Source of the DNA: Bacteroidales bacterium
GTDB lineage: Bacteria > Bacteroidota > Bacteroidia > Bacteroidales > Cfx3-03
Direction: 5' to 3'
Assembly: GCA_023251485.1 (NCBI GenBank)
Contig: JAHEYR010000006.1
Location: forward strand, 1 to 43,221
Length of the DNA stretch: 43,221 bases
Shown here in pieces: positions 31,497 through 40,965 of this stretch. Position numbers and translations under genes: made by a program. How positions within the stretch are numbered: the stretch's first letter is position 1; each line of letters opens with the position of its first letter. The notes beneath the pieces are model-generated. The model did not search any database. It worked only from the letters and a program-made list of their open reading frames with translations, and had not been told where the DNA came from.

Positions 31497-33074
31497 CTAA
31501 TGAATATTCCCAATAGCCCTTGGATAATCGAGTGAAAAATGGAGACCTATACTTTCTTTTCGATCAATGGCATTCAGAATAATGAGATAAGATACGAGTA
31601 TTAAGTTGCGAAGTTCACAAATCTTAACAGTAAGAATGCTTCGATCATACAACGCTTCGGTTTCCTGATAGAGAATCTCTGAACGGTCGAACGCTCTTTG
31701 CAGACGGAGGTTGGAACGAACAATACCAACGTAATTCGACATAATCGCTTGCAACTCTTTTAAACTCTGGGTAACCAAAACCATTTCTTCATTTAATACC
31801 ATGCCTTCTGCATCCCAATCCGGTATCGCTTCGCAGATATCGATGCTATTGATTTTTGCAACAGCGTGTTGTGAAGCACGATTAGAGAATACTAATGCCT
31901 CAAGCAGTGAATTTGATGCTAAACGGTTGGCACCATGTAGTCCTGTTGAAGCACATTCTCCGGTGGCATAGAGATTCTTTATGGAGCTTTGTGCAAACTC
32001 ATCAACCTTGATCCCTCCACACGTATAGTGTGCTGCGGGAACCACGGGGATCATATCTTTACGGATATCTATACCTATACTCAAGCATTTGGCATAGATG
32101 GTTGGAAAATGGTTAAGCAGATCTTCTTTGTCGAGATGACGGCAATCGAGATATAGAAAGTCGTCTCCGCTCATTTTTAACTCATTGTCCATAGCACGGG
32201 CTACTATATCACGGGGGGCAAGCGAGAGACGGGTATCATATTTATGCATGAACTCTTCGCCCTTTTGGGTTTTAAGGATGCCTCCAAATCCACGAACAGC
32301 TTCAGAGATGAGGAAAGAAGGATGCTCTGAAGGATTGTAGAGTGAGGTGGGGTGGAATTGCATGAACTCCATTCCTGTGATCTGTCCCTTCGCACGATAG
32401 ACCATTGCGATACCATCGCCGGTAGCGATGGCCGGACTGGTGGTGGTTGAATATACATTTCCGGCTCCACCGGTTGCAATGAGCGTGGTCTTTGCTAAAA
32501 TAGTATGGATGTCCTGGGTGTCTTTATTCAATACATAGGCACCGTAACAACAAATATCTTTGGTTCTACGGTTTACTTCAATACCGAGATGATGTTGTGT
32601 GATAATATCTATGGCAAAATGGTTCTCAAGTACTTCGATATTTGGATGCTTACGAACTTGCTTGATCAGTGTTCTTTCAATCTCCAGACCGGTTTGGTCT
32701 TTATGGTGTAATACGCGGAATTCAGAATGCCCACCTTCTTTGCCCAGATCATATTTCCCTGATTCTGTTTTGTCGAAGTCAACGCCCCATTGAATCAACT
32801 CTTTTACTCTATCGGTTGACTCGGTAATCGTTATGCGGACAATCTTTTCGTCGCATAAACCATCGCCTGCAATAAGTGTATCGTTGATGTGTTTCTCATA
32901 AGTGTCGGGAGTATACATTACGGTAGCTATTCCACCCTGTGCATATTTCGTCGCAGTATTCTCAATTTTATCTTTACTGACAATGCAAACCTTTCCGTAA
33001 GGTGCTACTTTCAAGGCATAGCTTAATCCGGCAATACCGGAGCCAATGACAAGAAAATCATATCTATCGCGCAT
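31497..33074 (-). CDS. nadB: L-aspartate oxidase
   Basis: A 525-residue flavoprotein that oxidises L-aspartate to iminoaspartate, the first step of de novo NAD synthesis. The FAD-binding GSGIAGLSYALKVAPYG lies at the N-terminus, with IVSKDKIENTATKYAQGGIA next. TGGAGNVY, the active-site stretch ACGG-like YTCGGI with ATGECASTGLHGANRLAS, and a C-terminal helical domain all match NadB rather than the succinate dehydrogenase flavoprotein. In anaerobes fumarate can replace oxygen as electron acceptor. NadA and NadC are not in the window. A good -7 box lies just upstream. Confidence 0.96.
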   Translation of the reverse strand: MRDRYDFLVIGSGIAGLSYALKVAPYGKVCIVSKDKIENTATKYAQGGIATVMYTPDTYEKHINDTLIAGDGLCDEKIVRITITESTDRVKELIQWGVDFDKTESGKYDLGKEGGHSEFRVLHHKDQTGLEIERTLIKQVRKHPNIEVLENHFAIDIITQHHLGIEVNRRTKDICCYGAYVLNKDTQDIHTILAKTTLIATGGAGNVYSTTTSPAIATGDGIAMVYRAKGQITGMEFMQFHPTSLYNPSEHPSFLISEAVRGFGGILKTQKGEEFMHKYDTRLSLAPRDIVARAMDNELKMSGDDFLYLDCRHLDKEDLLNHFPTIYAKCLSIGIDIRKDMIPVVPAAHYTCGGIKVDEFAQSSIKNLYATGECASTGLHGANRLASNSLLEALVFSNRASQHAVAKINSIDICEAIPDWDAEGMVLNEEMVLVTQSLKELQAIMSNYVGIVRSNLRLQRAFDRSEILYQETEALYDRSILTVKICELRNLILVSYLIILNAIDRKESIGLHFSLDYPRAIGNIH

Positions 33075-33092
33075 GATTCAAAAATTTTGGTG

Positions 33093-33100
33093 CAAAGGTA
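33093..33100 (-). promoter_or_regulatory. Bacteroidetes -7 box for nadB
   Basis: On the minus strand the bases read TACCTTTG, a perfect TAnnTTTG -7 element, about 19 bases before the nadB ATG. A TTG lies upstream (TTGATTTTGATG just before the box), but its spacing is shorter than the ideal -33 position. The rest of the 33075-33471 gap is AT-rich with no supported gene. Confidence 0.65.
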
Positions 33101-33459
33101 CATCAAAATCAATGTAAATGTTCTCATTTTGATGCTCCCTTATCAACCGATTGCAGTGAAGAGTGTTCAACAGATCATAGAGAAATTTTATGATATTAGT
33201 TGGCTGAAAGCCCCTTTAAATCTAATTGTCTGTGTTTTAGTATTGATGATACAGCTGAAATTAGATATAATATTTTCACTGGGAAATATATAAGATTAAC
33301 ATAATTTATAAAATGAGTAAAATTGGTCAGCGAGTCTTTCGATTTTGAAAGCTGTTTAAATTTCTTTCTTTGTTGCTAAAAAGAGAATTGAACAGTCTTT
33401 TCATGTTGTGAAATTTAAAATTAACCCCTGAAAAATTAGTGTATAGAAATAAAATCCTG

Positions 33460-33467
33460 TAAATTTG
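33460..33467 (+). promoter_or_regulatory. Candidate -7 box before the metal-efflux locus
   Basis: TAAATTTG matches TAnnTTTG but ends only four bases before the ATG at 33472. Transcription from it would start at about that codon, so either the message is nearly leaderless or translation begins at the second ATG (33493). No clear -33 element was seen. Confidence 0.35.
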
Positions 33468-33471
33468 ATGC

Positions 33472-33786
33472 ATGAAAATCTTTTCTATACTCATGAGCAT
33501 CTATATTTTATTCATGGTTTCGTTACCATGTGTAGATGATATTCAGAGTTATACAAAGACTGATCATGCAATAGAAACCGGGCAGACAGCTCAGCATCAT
33601 AACAACCATGGTGATTCATGCTCTCCGTTTTGTGTCTGCTCGTGTTGCAGTGTTACGGTAGAACTTACTTATTATATGTTTGAAGCTAATCCTCTTTCTA
33701 CAATAGAATTTAAGGTAGTCCCTTTTTATCAAGAGCGGGTTTCAACCTATTTTAATCATATCTGGCAACCGCCTAAGTTAGCGTAA
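33472..33786 (+). CDS. Small exported Cys/His-rich protein (DUF6660-like)
   Basis: A 104-residue protein with an N-terminal signal peptide (KIFSILMSIYILFMVSLPC) and a central cluster HHNNHGDSCSPFCVCSCC that could bind metal ions. This type of protein is found before CzcA/CusA-type efflux genes in Bacteroidetes, as here. A role as periplasmic metal sensor or metal carrier to the pump is plausible but unproven. Translation could also start at ATG 33493, given the position of the candidate -7 box. The RND gene starts 200 bases downstream. Confidence 0.8.
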   Translation: MKIFSILMSIYILFMVSLPCVDDIQSYTKTDHAIETGQTAQHHNNHGDSCSPFCVCSCCSVTVELTYYMFEANPLSTIEFKVVPFYQERVSTYFNHIWQPPKLA

Positions 33787-33986
33787 TCCTTTTTTCTTTC
33801 TGTAATTAACTAAGTCGGATTCTTAATACAATATCTGATGAATATCCTGTATACGGATATAATCCTTTGTATTAGAATATGACCGGACAGATGGTATTAT
33901 AGAAAATAGAGTCCTGGAATAATGTTTTGATTCTTTGAGACTTTCAAATAGTTTTACTTGTTTTATCTACAATAAGTTACTAAAGG

Positions 33987-36900
33987 ATGATTGATAAAAT
34001 AATTGAATTATCATTAAAAAACAAAGTGCTTGTCGGGCTATTTATTGTGGCGCTGATGGCTGTAGGTGTATATTCACTTACAAAGCTTCCGGTTGATGCT
34101 GTACCGGATATTACAAATAACCAGGTGCAGGTTATTTCCATATCGCCAACACTGGCGGTACAGGAGGTTGAACGATTTATTACTACTCCCATCGAAGTTT
34201 CGGTGGCCAATATCCCTGATGTTATTGAGTTGCGTTCTATTTCGCGATTAGGGCTATCGGTGGTGACGATCGTATTCAAAGATGAAGTGGACATCTATAA
34301 GGCTCGTCAATTAGTGGGTGAGCGGCTCAAAGAAGCCGAGGACCAGATTCCTGAAGGACTGGGTAAACCTGAACTGGCGCCTGTTTCATCGGGACTGGGT
34401 GAGATTTATCAGTATACCCTTCACAAGGCTCCCGGCTTCGAAAAGAAGTATTCAGCCATGGATCTACGTACCATACAAGATTGGATTGTACGTAGAGAGA
34501 TGCTTGGCACAGAAGGTGTTGCTGATGTAAATAGTTACGGAGGCTTTCTCAAGCAATATGAAGTAGCCATCAATCCTGAAAAAATCAGGAGTCTGAATAT
34601 CTCTATTACTGAGATTATTGAGGCTCTACAGAAGAACAACGAGAATACAGGGGGCGCTTATATCGATAAAAAGCCTAATGCCTATTTTATTAGAGGAATT
34701 GGACTAGCAGCCAGTATCGACGATATCAACAAGATTGTTGTAAAGAATACCCGTGAAGGTTTGCCGTTACTGATCAGAGATGTGGCGACTGTTCGTAATG
34801 GGAACGCCCCACGCTATGGCGCTTTTGTCGCCGATACTACCGGTGAGGCTGTTGGCGGTGTGGTGATGATGTTGAAGGGCGCTAATGCCTCTCAAGTCAT
34901 TCGAAATGTGAAAAAAAGAATAGAGGTTATTCAAAAAGGCTTGCCCGAAGGAATAACCATCAAGCCATATCTGGATCGTACAGACCTCGTCAGTCGTGCT
35001 ATTCATACGGTTTCTGAAAACCTGCTTGTTGGAGGATTAATCGTCATATTTGTGCTGGTCTTGCTTCTAGGAAATCTGAGGGCCGGTTTAATTGTGGCGT
35101 CTGTTATTCCACTCTCCATGCTTTTCGCTCTCTCGCTGATGAATCTTTTCGGTGTTTCAGGAAATCTGATGAGCCTGGGTGCTATCGACTTCGGACTCAT
35201 TGTTGATGGTGCCGTGATCATTGTGGAGAGTGTGGTGCATCGAATAACGATGAGTAAAACGCACCACACCGGAATTGCGCGACTTACTGCTCAGCAAATG
35301 GATGGGGAAGTGCTTAGCTCTGCCCGACGAATGATGGGATCAGCTACTTTTGGACAGATCATCATTTTGATTGTTTATCTACCTATTTTATCGTTGGTGG
35401 GTATCGAAGGAAAGATGTTCAGACCTATGGCCGAGGTGGTTAGTTTTGCTATTATCGGTGCGATCATCCTTTCGCTTACCTGGGTCCCGGTGGCTTCTGC
35501 TCTATTCCTTAGTAAAAGCACGATCCATAAAGTGACCTTCTCCGATCGTCTCATGACAAGGATTCAGCGAGGCTTTCATCCAATTCTTGATTTCTCTTTA
35601 CGAAAGAAAGGACTCATCGTTGGGCTTTCTATATTGCTATTGTTGTCGGCCGTATTGGTATTCATGAGGTTGGGAGGCGAATTTATTCCCGATCTGGAAG
35701 AAGGCGATTTGGCTGCCGGTATCATTACGCTACAGGGAAGTTCGCTATCAAATACCATAGAAACGGTCGAAAAGGCTAATAAAATATTAATTGCTAATTT
35801 CCCGGAGGTGAAACAGGCTATCTGTAAAATTGGTGCCGGTGAGATTCCGACTGATCCAACGCCCATGGAAACCGGCGACTATATCATCAGCATGAAGCCG
35901 AAAAGTGAATGGACCTCAGCAAAGACACGCGAAGAAATGATGTTGAAAATGGAAGAGAAGCTCTCTGTGCTTGCCGGTGTGAAGTTTGAGTTTCAACAGC
36001 CCATCCAGATGCGGTTTAATGAGCTGATGACAGGTTCCAAACAAGATGTAGCCGTTAAAATTTTTGGCGATAACCTTGATCTGTTGGCCTCGAATGCCGA
36101 CAAAGTGGATCAGGTGATCAAACAAATCAAGGGTATCGAAGATATCAATGTGGAAAAGGTCACAGGCTTGCCACAGATCCAGATAGCCTATAATCGCGAC
36201 CGGATTGCACAATATGGACTGAATATTTCGGAAATCAACAGAGTATTGCGAACAGCCTTTGCCGGTACTACCGCTGGTGTTATCTTTGAAGAAGAGAAAC
36301 GTTTCGACCTGGTAGTACGACTGGAGGATGAGTTTCGGAAGAACCTTGATAATGTAAAGAATATCTTTATCCCGTTGCCTTCTGGCGGCCAGATCAGCCT
36401 GGATCAGGTGGCATCTATTGAAATTAAAGAGGGACCTGCCCAGATCTCTCGCGAAGACACTAAACGCCGTATTACTATTGGTTTTAATGTTCGCGGACGA
36501 GATGTACAGTCGGTGGTAGCTGAGGTGCAAAAGAAGATTGAAAAGTCTCTTCGACTGCCTGCTGGATATTATATAACCTATGGTGGACAGTTTGAAAATC
36601 TGGTTGCTGCGAAGGAACGATTGGCTGTTGCAGTACCGGTTGCACTGTTGCTCATCTTTGTATTGCTGTTTTTTACCTTTCATTCGGTTCGACAATCGTT
36701 ATTGATCTATTCGGCTGTGCCATTAGCAGCAGTAGGAGGAGTGTTTGCACTTTGGATTCGTAGTATGCATTTCAGTATCTCTGCGGGTGTCGGTTTTATT
36801 GCACTCTTTGGAGTGGCGGTGCTAAATGGGATTGTATTGATCGCCGAATTTAACCGACTCGAGAAGGAAGAGAATATAAAGGATCCGGAAGAGAGAGTTC

Positions 36901-38561
36901 GAAAAGGTTTGCATACACGCCTTCGTCCTGTTATCATCACAGCTGCTGTTGCCTCGTTGGGCTTTCTTCCGATGGCATTATCCAGTTCTGCCGGTGCTGA
37001 AGTTCAGAAGCCATTAGCGACAGTTGTAATAGGTGGTCTGATGACTTCAACGTTGCTTACTTTGTTAGTGTTGCCTGTTCTATACATCATTTTCTCGAGA
37101 AAGAGAAGGGATGATGACGATGTGACAGAAGATGAAGCTACTCTTTCTGAGAGTGAAAAGGAAAGAGGAAAAGGAGGTTTTATATCACCCATACTATTGG
37201 TCTTGATAATGGTTGGATTAGCAGGTGGCGTATTCAGCGAAAAGGCTTTAGCGCAACAACGATATATCCAGCCTGTTGATCATCCCCGGGTTCTTACACT
37301 ACAACAGGCCATACAGCAGGTGAATGATAGTAGCAATTTGATTAAATCGGCTGCTTATCAGGTTGAAATACAACGTGTATTGAAACGTACAGCATGGGAT
37401 ATCGAAAAGACGGCTATTGATTTTGAATATGGACATCTAAATTCTGCGCAGAAAGATGATAATATCTCGATCTCTCAGTCTTTTTCATTTCCCACAGTCT
37501 ATGCAAATCAATCAAAACTAGCCAGGGCTTCTGTCAAAAGTAGTGAATTGGGCTTGGCTGTAACTAAAAATGAGGTGATTCATGCTGTGAAGATGACGTA
37601 TAACCAGTTGATTTTTCTGTATTCGCGACATCGTTTGCTATGTTATCAGGATAGTATTCTCACTGCATTTACTTTGGCTGCAACTAAAAGAGAAGCTGCC
37701 GGAGAGACTAATCTGTTGGAGAAGATTACTGCCGAGTCGCAACGTGATGAGGTAAGAAACAGTATTCGACAGAACCGTGCCGATATTGAAACCACAACGA
37801 TAGTGCTTCAACATATTCTGAATTGTAAGCAGCCTGTTAGAATTGCAGACACTATATTGACGCGTAATAGTTTTAGTCCGTTGGGTGTTGACTATCGGCT
37901 TAAGAATGCTGCATTCTATGGTATGGATCAAAATAAATCATGGTTGGAAGCTACAAAAAAAGACACTGCTAATCAGGCAATCTCTTTACAGACGGCTTTG
38001 TTAAATAATCCATCACTTGCTTTGGAACAGCACAAAGTGGAGGTAGCTGCCATCGAAACCAAGTTGGAACGATCAAAGTTGATGCCCGATCTGAAAGTTG
38101 GGTATTTCAATCAGTCGATAAAGGGTGAACAGAATGAAAATGGAGTCATCAGAACGCTTACAGCATCTGATCGATTTACAGGAGTTCAGGCAGGCATTGC
38201 CATACCTCTTTGGTTTGGTCCACAAGCGGCTCGCATAAAAGCTGCCAGTCTTAATAAACTAAAAGCTCAAACAGATGCTGAGGCTGCACGACAAGAGTTG
38301 ATCACTCAGCTGGCGCGTGCTAAGAGCGAGTATCAGAAAGATGAAAGCAGCTTAAATTATTATGAGCAATCAGCCAATCCACAAGCTTCCCTCATTATCA
38401 GTCAAGCCACGGCAAGCTATAAGGCCGGGGCATTGGATTATAGCGATTATATCCAGAGCCTGAATAGGGCTATCCAGATCAAAGTAAACTATCTGGAGGT
38501 GTTGCATCATTATAATCAGTCAATAATTACCATCGAAACCATCCTTGGAAAGAACAATTAA
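33987..38561 (+). CDS. CzcA-type heavy-metal RND pump fused to a TolC-like protein
   Basis: A 1524-residue fusion. Residues 1-1040 are an HME-type RND transporter (IDKIIELSLKNKVLVG at the start). In the fourth helix, D401, D407 and E414 (IDFGLIVDGAVIIVES) match the proton-relay signature of the CzcA class, which exports Zn, Co, Ni or Cd ions rather than Cu(I)/Ag(I). A charged linker (RRDDDDVTEDE) is followed by a second signal-like helix (about 1062-1088, ending ALAQQ). From about 1095 the protein is an outer membrane factor (CzcC/TolC-like) with long helices. The fusion is common in Bacteroidetes and needs cleavage, or spanning of both membranes, to work. The adaptor gene follows 13 bases later. 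Confidence 0.94.
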   Translation: MIDKIIELSLKNKVLVGLFIVALMAVGVYSLTKLPVDAVPDITNNQVQVISISPTLAVQEVERFITTPIEVSVANIPDVIELRSISRLGLSVVTIVFKDEVDIYKARQLVGERLKEAEDQIPEGLGKPELAPVSSGLGEIYQYTLHKAPGFEKKYSAMDLRTIQDWIVRREMLGTEGVADVNSYGGFLKQYEVAINPEKIRSLNISITEIIEALQKNNENTGGAYIDKKPNAYFIRGIGLAASIDDINKIVVKNTREGLPLLIRDVATVRNGNAPRYGAFVADTTGEAVGGVVMMLKGANASQVIRNVKKRIEVIQKGLPEGITIKPYLDRTDLVSRAIHTVSENLLVGGLIVIFVLVLLLGNLRAGLIVASVIPLSMLFALSLMNLFGVSGNLMSLGAIDFGLIVDGAVIIVESVVHRITMSKTHHTGIARLTAQQMDGEVLSSARRMMGSATFGQIIILIVYLPILSLVGIEGKMFRPMAEVVSFAIIGAIILSLTWVPVASALFLSKSTIHKVTFSDRLMTRIQRGFHPILDFSLRKKGLIVGLSILLLLSAVLVFMRLGGEFIPDLEEGDLAAGIITLQGSSLSNTIETVEKANKILIANFPEVKQAICKIGAGEIPTDPTPMETGDYIISMKPKSEWTSAKTREEMMLKMEEKLSVLAGVKFEFQQPIQMRFNELMTGSKQDVAVKIFGDNLDLLASNADKVDQVIKQIKGIEDINVEKVTGLPQIQIAYNRDRIAQYGLNISEINRVLRTAFAGTTAGVIFEEEKRFDLVVRLEDEFRKNLDNVKNIFIPLPSGGQISLDQVASIEIKEGPAQISREDTKRRITIGFNVRGRDVQSVVAEVQKKIEKSLRLPAGYYITYGGQFENLVAAKERLAVAVPVALLLIFVLLFFTFHSVRQSLLIYSAVPLAAVGGVFALWIRSMHFSISAGVGFIALFGVAVLNGIVLIAEFNRLEKEENIKDPEERVRKGLHTRLRPVIITAAVASLGFLPMALSSSAGAEVQKPLATVVIGGLMTSTLLTLLVLPVLYIIFSRKRRDDDDVTEDEATLSESEKERGKGGFISPILLVLIMVGLAGGVFSEKALAQQRYIQPVDHPRVLTLQQAIQQVNDSSNLIKSAAYQVEIQRVLKRTAWDIEKTAIDFEYGHLNSAQKDDNISISQSFSFPTVYANQSKLARASVKSSELGLAVTKNEVIHAVKMTYNQLIFLYSRHRLLCYQDSILTAFTLAATKREAAGETNLLEKITAESQRDEVRNSIRQNRADIETTTIVLQHILNCKQPVRIADTILTRNSFSPLGVDYRLKNAAFYGMDQNKSWLEATKKDTANQAISLQTALLNNPSLALEQHKVEVAAIETKLERSKLMPDLKVGYFNQSIKGEQNENGVIRTLTASDRFTGVQAGIAIPLWFGPQAARIKAASLNKLKAQTDAEAARQELITQLARAKSEYQKDESSLNYYEQSANPQASLIISQATASYKAGALDYSDYIQSLNRAIQIKVNYLEVLHHYNQSIITIETILGKNN

Positions 38562-38574
38562 TATCAAAGAAACC

Positions 38575-39852
38575 ATGAGTCGAAACTATTTAATATCTAA
38601 TAAAACAAGGTCAAGCTTGGGTCGCAATTTTTTATTACCATTTTGCTTATCAGGTCGTTACTTAAGATTAAAATTTTCGGTATTGTTTTTGGGAATCATA
38701 TTCGGGGGGGCTCTTTTATTGAGTTCGTGTGGAAGCAGAACTGACAATGATACCGCAACAAAAGAGAAAGAGATACTGGCCAATGATGTTGCCGAACTTA
38801 CTGCTGATCAGGCTAAGATGGCAGGAATTGAGATGGGCAGTGTTGAGATGCGAACCCTAAGTAACCTGATTAAAATTAATGGAGTGATCTCTACACCTCC
38901 TCAAAACATTGCTACTATTAGTGCTCCGTTGGGTGGGTTTATCAAGAGTACCAGTCTACTGCAGGGAAGTCCTGTGAAGAGAAATCAGGTATTAGCGATG
39001 ATTGAGAACCCTGAGTTTATTGAGTTGCAACAGAGTTTTCTTGAAAGTCGAAGTCAACTGGAATATATAGAGGCTGATTATAATCGACAGAAAGATCTTA
39101 ACAAAGAGAAGATTTCATCCGTTAAGAGCTTCCAACAGATTACAGCGGAGTATAAACAGTTGAAGACCAAGGTAAGTGCGCTGACTCAAAAACTTGCACT
39201 CATTGGCATTGATCCTGCGAAAATATCTGAGAATAAGATTATGCGTGCTATTCCGGTTCTTTCACCTATTGATGGTTATGTTAAACAAGTGAACGTCAAT
39301 ATAGGAAAGTATGTGGCACCAACCGATGTGCTTTTTGAGATCGTGAATACCTCACATCTGACGGTTGAACTGACTGTTTTTGAGAAAGATATTCATGAGA
39401 TTTCTATCGGGCAACAGCTACGGTTCGGACTATCAGATGAAGGGAAGGATCAATATCAGGCTAAAATATATCAGGTAGGAAAAATTTTGAATACTGATAA
39501 AACGGTAAAAGTTTATGGTAGCATCACCAATCCTTCGGCACGTTTGATCCCGGGAATCTATGTCACCGCTAATGTGGAGACTACAGATAATATGGTCACC
39601 GCCTTGCCTTCAGAGGCTATCGTTCAGTATGATGGGAAAGACTATGTCTTTATTTACGATCGTGTTAAGACTGAGAATGGTAAACAAGTCACGGAGTATA
39701 AGATGGTGCAAGTGAAACGTGGTGTAACCGATAATGGATATTCTGAAGTTATCTTACCGGTGAATTTTGATAAGAAAAAAAGCAAAGTGGTTATTAAAGG
39801 GGCTTACACTATTTTGACCGGCAATAAAAATGCGGGCGACATGAGTTGTTAA
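38575..39852 (+). CDS. RND periplasmic adaptor subunit (lipoprotein)
   Basis: I chose the ATG at 38575, 13 bases after the pump stop; a TTG at 38545 is less likely. The 425-residue protein has an N-terminal hydrophobic segment (LKFSVLFLGIIFGGALLL) ending in the lipobox LLSSC, so it should be anchored by a lipid to the inner membrane. A barrel-sandwich domain (NIATISAPLGGFIKSTSL...), a helical hairpin (residues 160-215), SPIDGYVKQVNVNIGKYVAP and a beta-barrel with membrane-proximal domain follow, as in CzcB/CusB. It joins the RND pump to the TolC-like part. Confidence 0.92.
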   Translation: MSRNYLISNKTRSSLGRNFLLPFCLSGRYLRLKFSVLFLGIIFGGALLLSSCGSRTDNDTATKEKEILANDVAELTADQAKMAGIEMGSVEMRTLSNLIKINGVISTPPQNIATISAPLGGFIKSTSLLQGSPVKRNQVLAMIENPEFIELQQSFLESRSQLEYIEADYNRQKDLNKEKISSVKSFQQITAEYKQLKTKVSALTQKLALIGIDPAKISENKIMRAIPVLSPIDGYVKQVNVNIGKYVAPTDVLFEIVNTSHLTVELTVFEKDIHEISIGQQLRFGLSDEGKDQYQAKIYQVGKILNTDKTVKVYGSITNPSARLIPGIYVTANVETTDNMVTALPSEAIVQYDGKDYVFIYDRVKTENGKQVTEYKMVQVKRGVTDNGYSEVILPVNFDKKKSKVVIKGAYTILTGNKNAGDMSC

Positions 39853-39890
39853 GATTTCTGTTTTGTTAATTATCGTCACTAATCAAACAC

Positions 39891-39927
39891 GAAAGAGGCT
39901 AATCTGTTAATAAGATTAGTCTCTTTC
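39891..39927 (+). terminator. Strong hairpin between the adaptor and CDF genes
   Basis: GAAAGAGGCTAATCT (39891-39905) pairs with AGATTAGTCTCTTTC (39913-39927), leaving a short loop and one mismatched pair. No clean T-run follows (ACTACAATCT), so it may be a processing or stability element, or a partial terminator that lowers expression of the CDF gene relative to the pump. Confidence 0.55.
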
Positions 39928-39945
39928 ACTACAATCTACAAAAGA

Positions 39946-40848
39946 ATGACTCATCACCATCATCATCACCATCATGAGCACCGGGAACAAAGCCTGAGTA
40001 GAGCTTTTAAGATAGGCATTCTCATCAATATTGTTTTTATTGTTGCAGAAGTAACTTATGGCTACCTGTCGAATTCGTTAGCACTTCTTGCTGATGCAGG
40101 ACATAATTTTGGTGATGTAATCGCCTTGGTATTTTCGTGGATCGCTATTTATCTCGCTAAGACAAAACCAACTTACAAATTCACATATGGACTGAAGCGA
40201 TCGACCATCTTAATTGCCCTCTTTAATACATTGATTATATTGGTGGCTGCTGTATTTATTGGCTGGGAAGCTATTAACCGGATGAAAGGTGCGGTCGCCA
40301 TTTATAGTAGTAATGTAATCATTGTTGCAACTATTGGAATTTTTATTAATGGATTTACAGCATGGTTATTTGTGAAGGATAAAGGACACGACATTAATAT
40401 CAAGAGTACCTTTCTTCACTTTGTCGCCGATGCCTTAGTCTCTGCCGGAGTCGTTGTGGCGGGTGTTATTATGCTTTATACTAACTACTACTGGGTAGAT
40501 TCAGTGGCAAGTATTTTGATTGTAGTGGTTATCACGTATAGCTCTATTCAGTTATTAATAGAAGCTGTTAATCTGGCGCTTGATGGCGTCCCAAAACAAA
40601 TAGATATTGAAAAAGTACATGCTTATCTCTCTGGACAACAGGGTGTAGAATCTATTCACGATTTGCATGTATGGGGTCTTAGTACGACCGAGATAGCGCT
40701 TACAGCTCATCTGGTTGTCGATAATACGGCAAGCGATGAATTATTAGATCAGGTGGTCAATGGGCTGCACGATCAGTTTGGGATAGAACACAGCACGATT
40801 CAAATGGATAAATTAGGTAAGGACATCTGTTGCGGAGCTTGCAATTGA
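39946..40848 (+). CDS. Cation diffusion facilitator (Zn2+/divalent metal exporter)
   Basis: A 300-residue CDF-family transporter of the CzcD/ZitB type, which exchanges cytoplasmic Zn2+ for protons. Helix 2 carries H53 and D57 (DAGHNFGDV), and helix 5 carries H158 and D162 (LHFVADALV), the four zinc ligands of the HD/HD class. The C-terminal cytoplasmic domain ends in KDICCGACN. The N-terminus is remarkable: MT followed by eight consecutive histidines, then EH. Together with the CzcA-type signature of the pump, this makes the locus a divalent-metal resistance system. Confidence 0.94.
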   Translation: MTHHHHHHHHEHREQSLSRAFKIGILINIVFIVAEVTYGYLSNSLALLADAGHNFGDVIALVFSWIAIYLAKTKPTYKFTYGLKRSTILIALFNTLIILVAAVFIGWEAINRMKGAVAIYSSNVIIVATIGIFINGFTAWLFVKDKGHDINIKSTFLHFVADALVSAGVVVAGVIMLYTNYYWVDSVASILIVVVITYSSIQLLIEAVNLALDGVPKQIDIEKVHAYLSGQQGVESIHDLHVWGLSTTEIALTAHLVVDNTASDELLDQVVNGLHDQFGIEHSTIQMDKLGKDICCGACN

Positions 40849-40898
40849 ATCACTTCGATTGAGTTGGATAAAACGAAACATATATACAAACATATTAT

Positions 40899-40934
40899 CT
40901 GGGATGATGATATCAAATAATAGCATCACCCCAG
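40899..40934. terminator. Bidirectional hairpin between convergent genes
   Basis: CTGGGATGATG (40899-40909) pairs with CATCACCCCAG (40924-40934) with one mismatch. It lies between the 3' ends of the CDF gene and the DUF4337 gene and could end both transcripts. No long T-run is adjacent. Confidence 0.55.
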
Positions 40935-40965
40935 AAATTGTATGTTGTAATGATCGTCGTTCTTT

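Noticed and set aside
33087..33293. 68-codon plus-strand frame upstream of the metal locus
   Set aside because: It has a non-ATG start, overlaps the nadB promoter and has no domain-like pattern; probably chance in AT-rich DNA.
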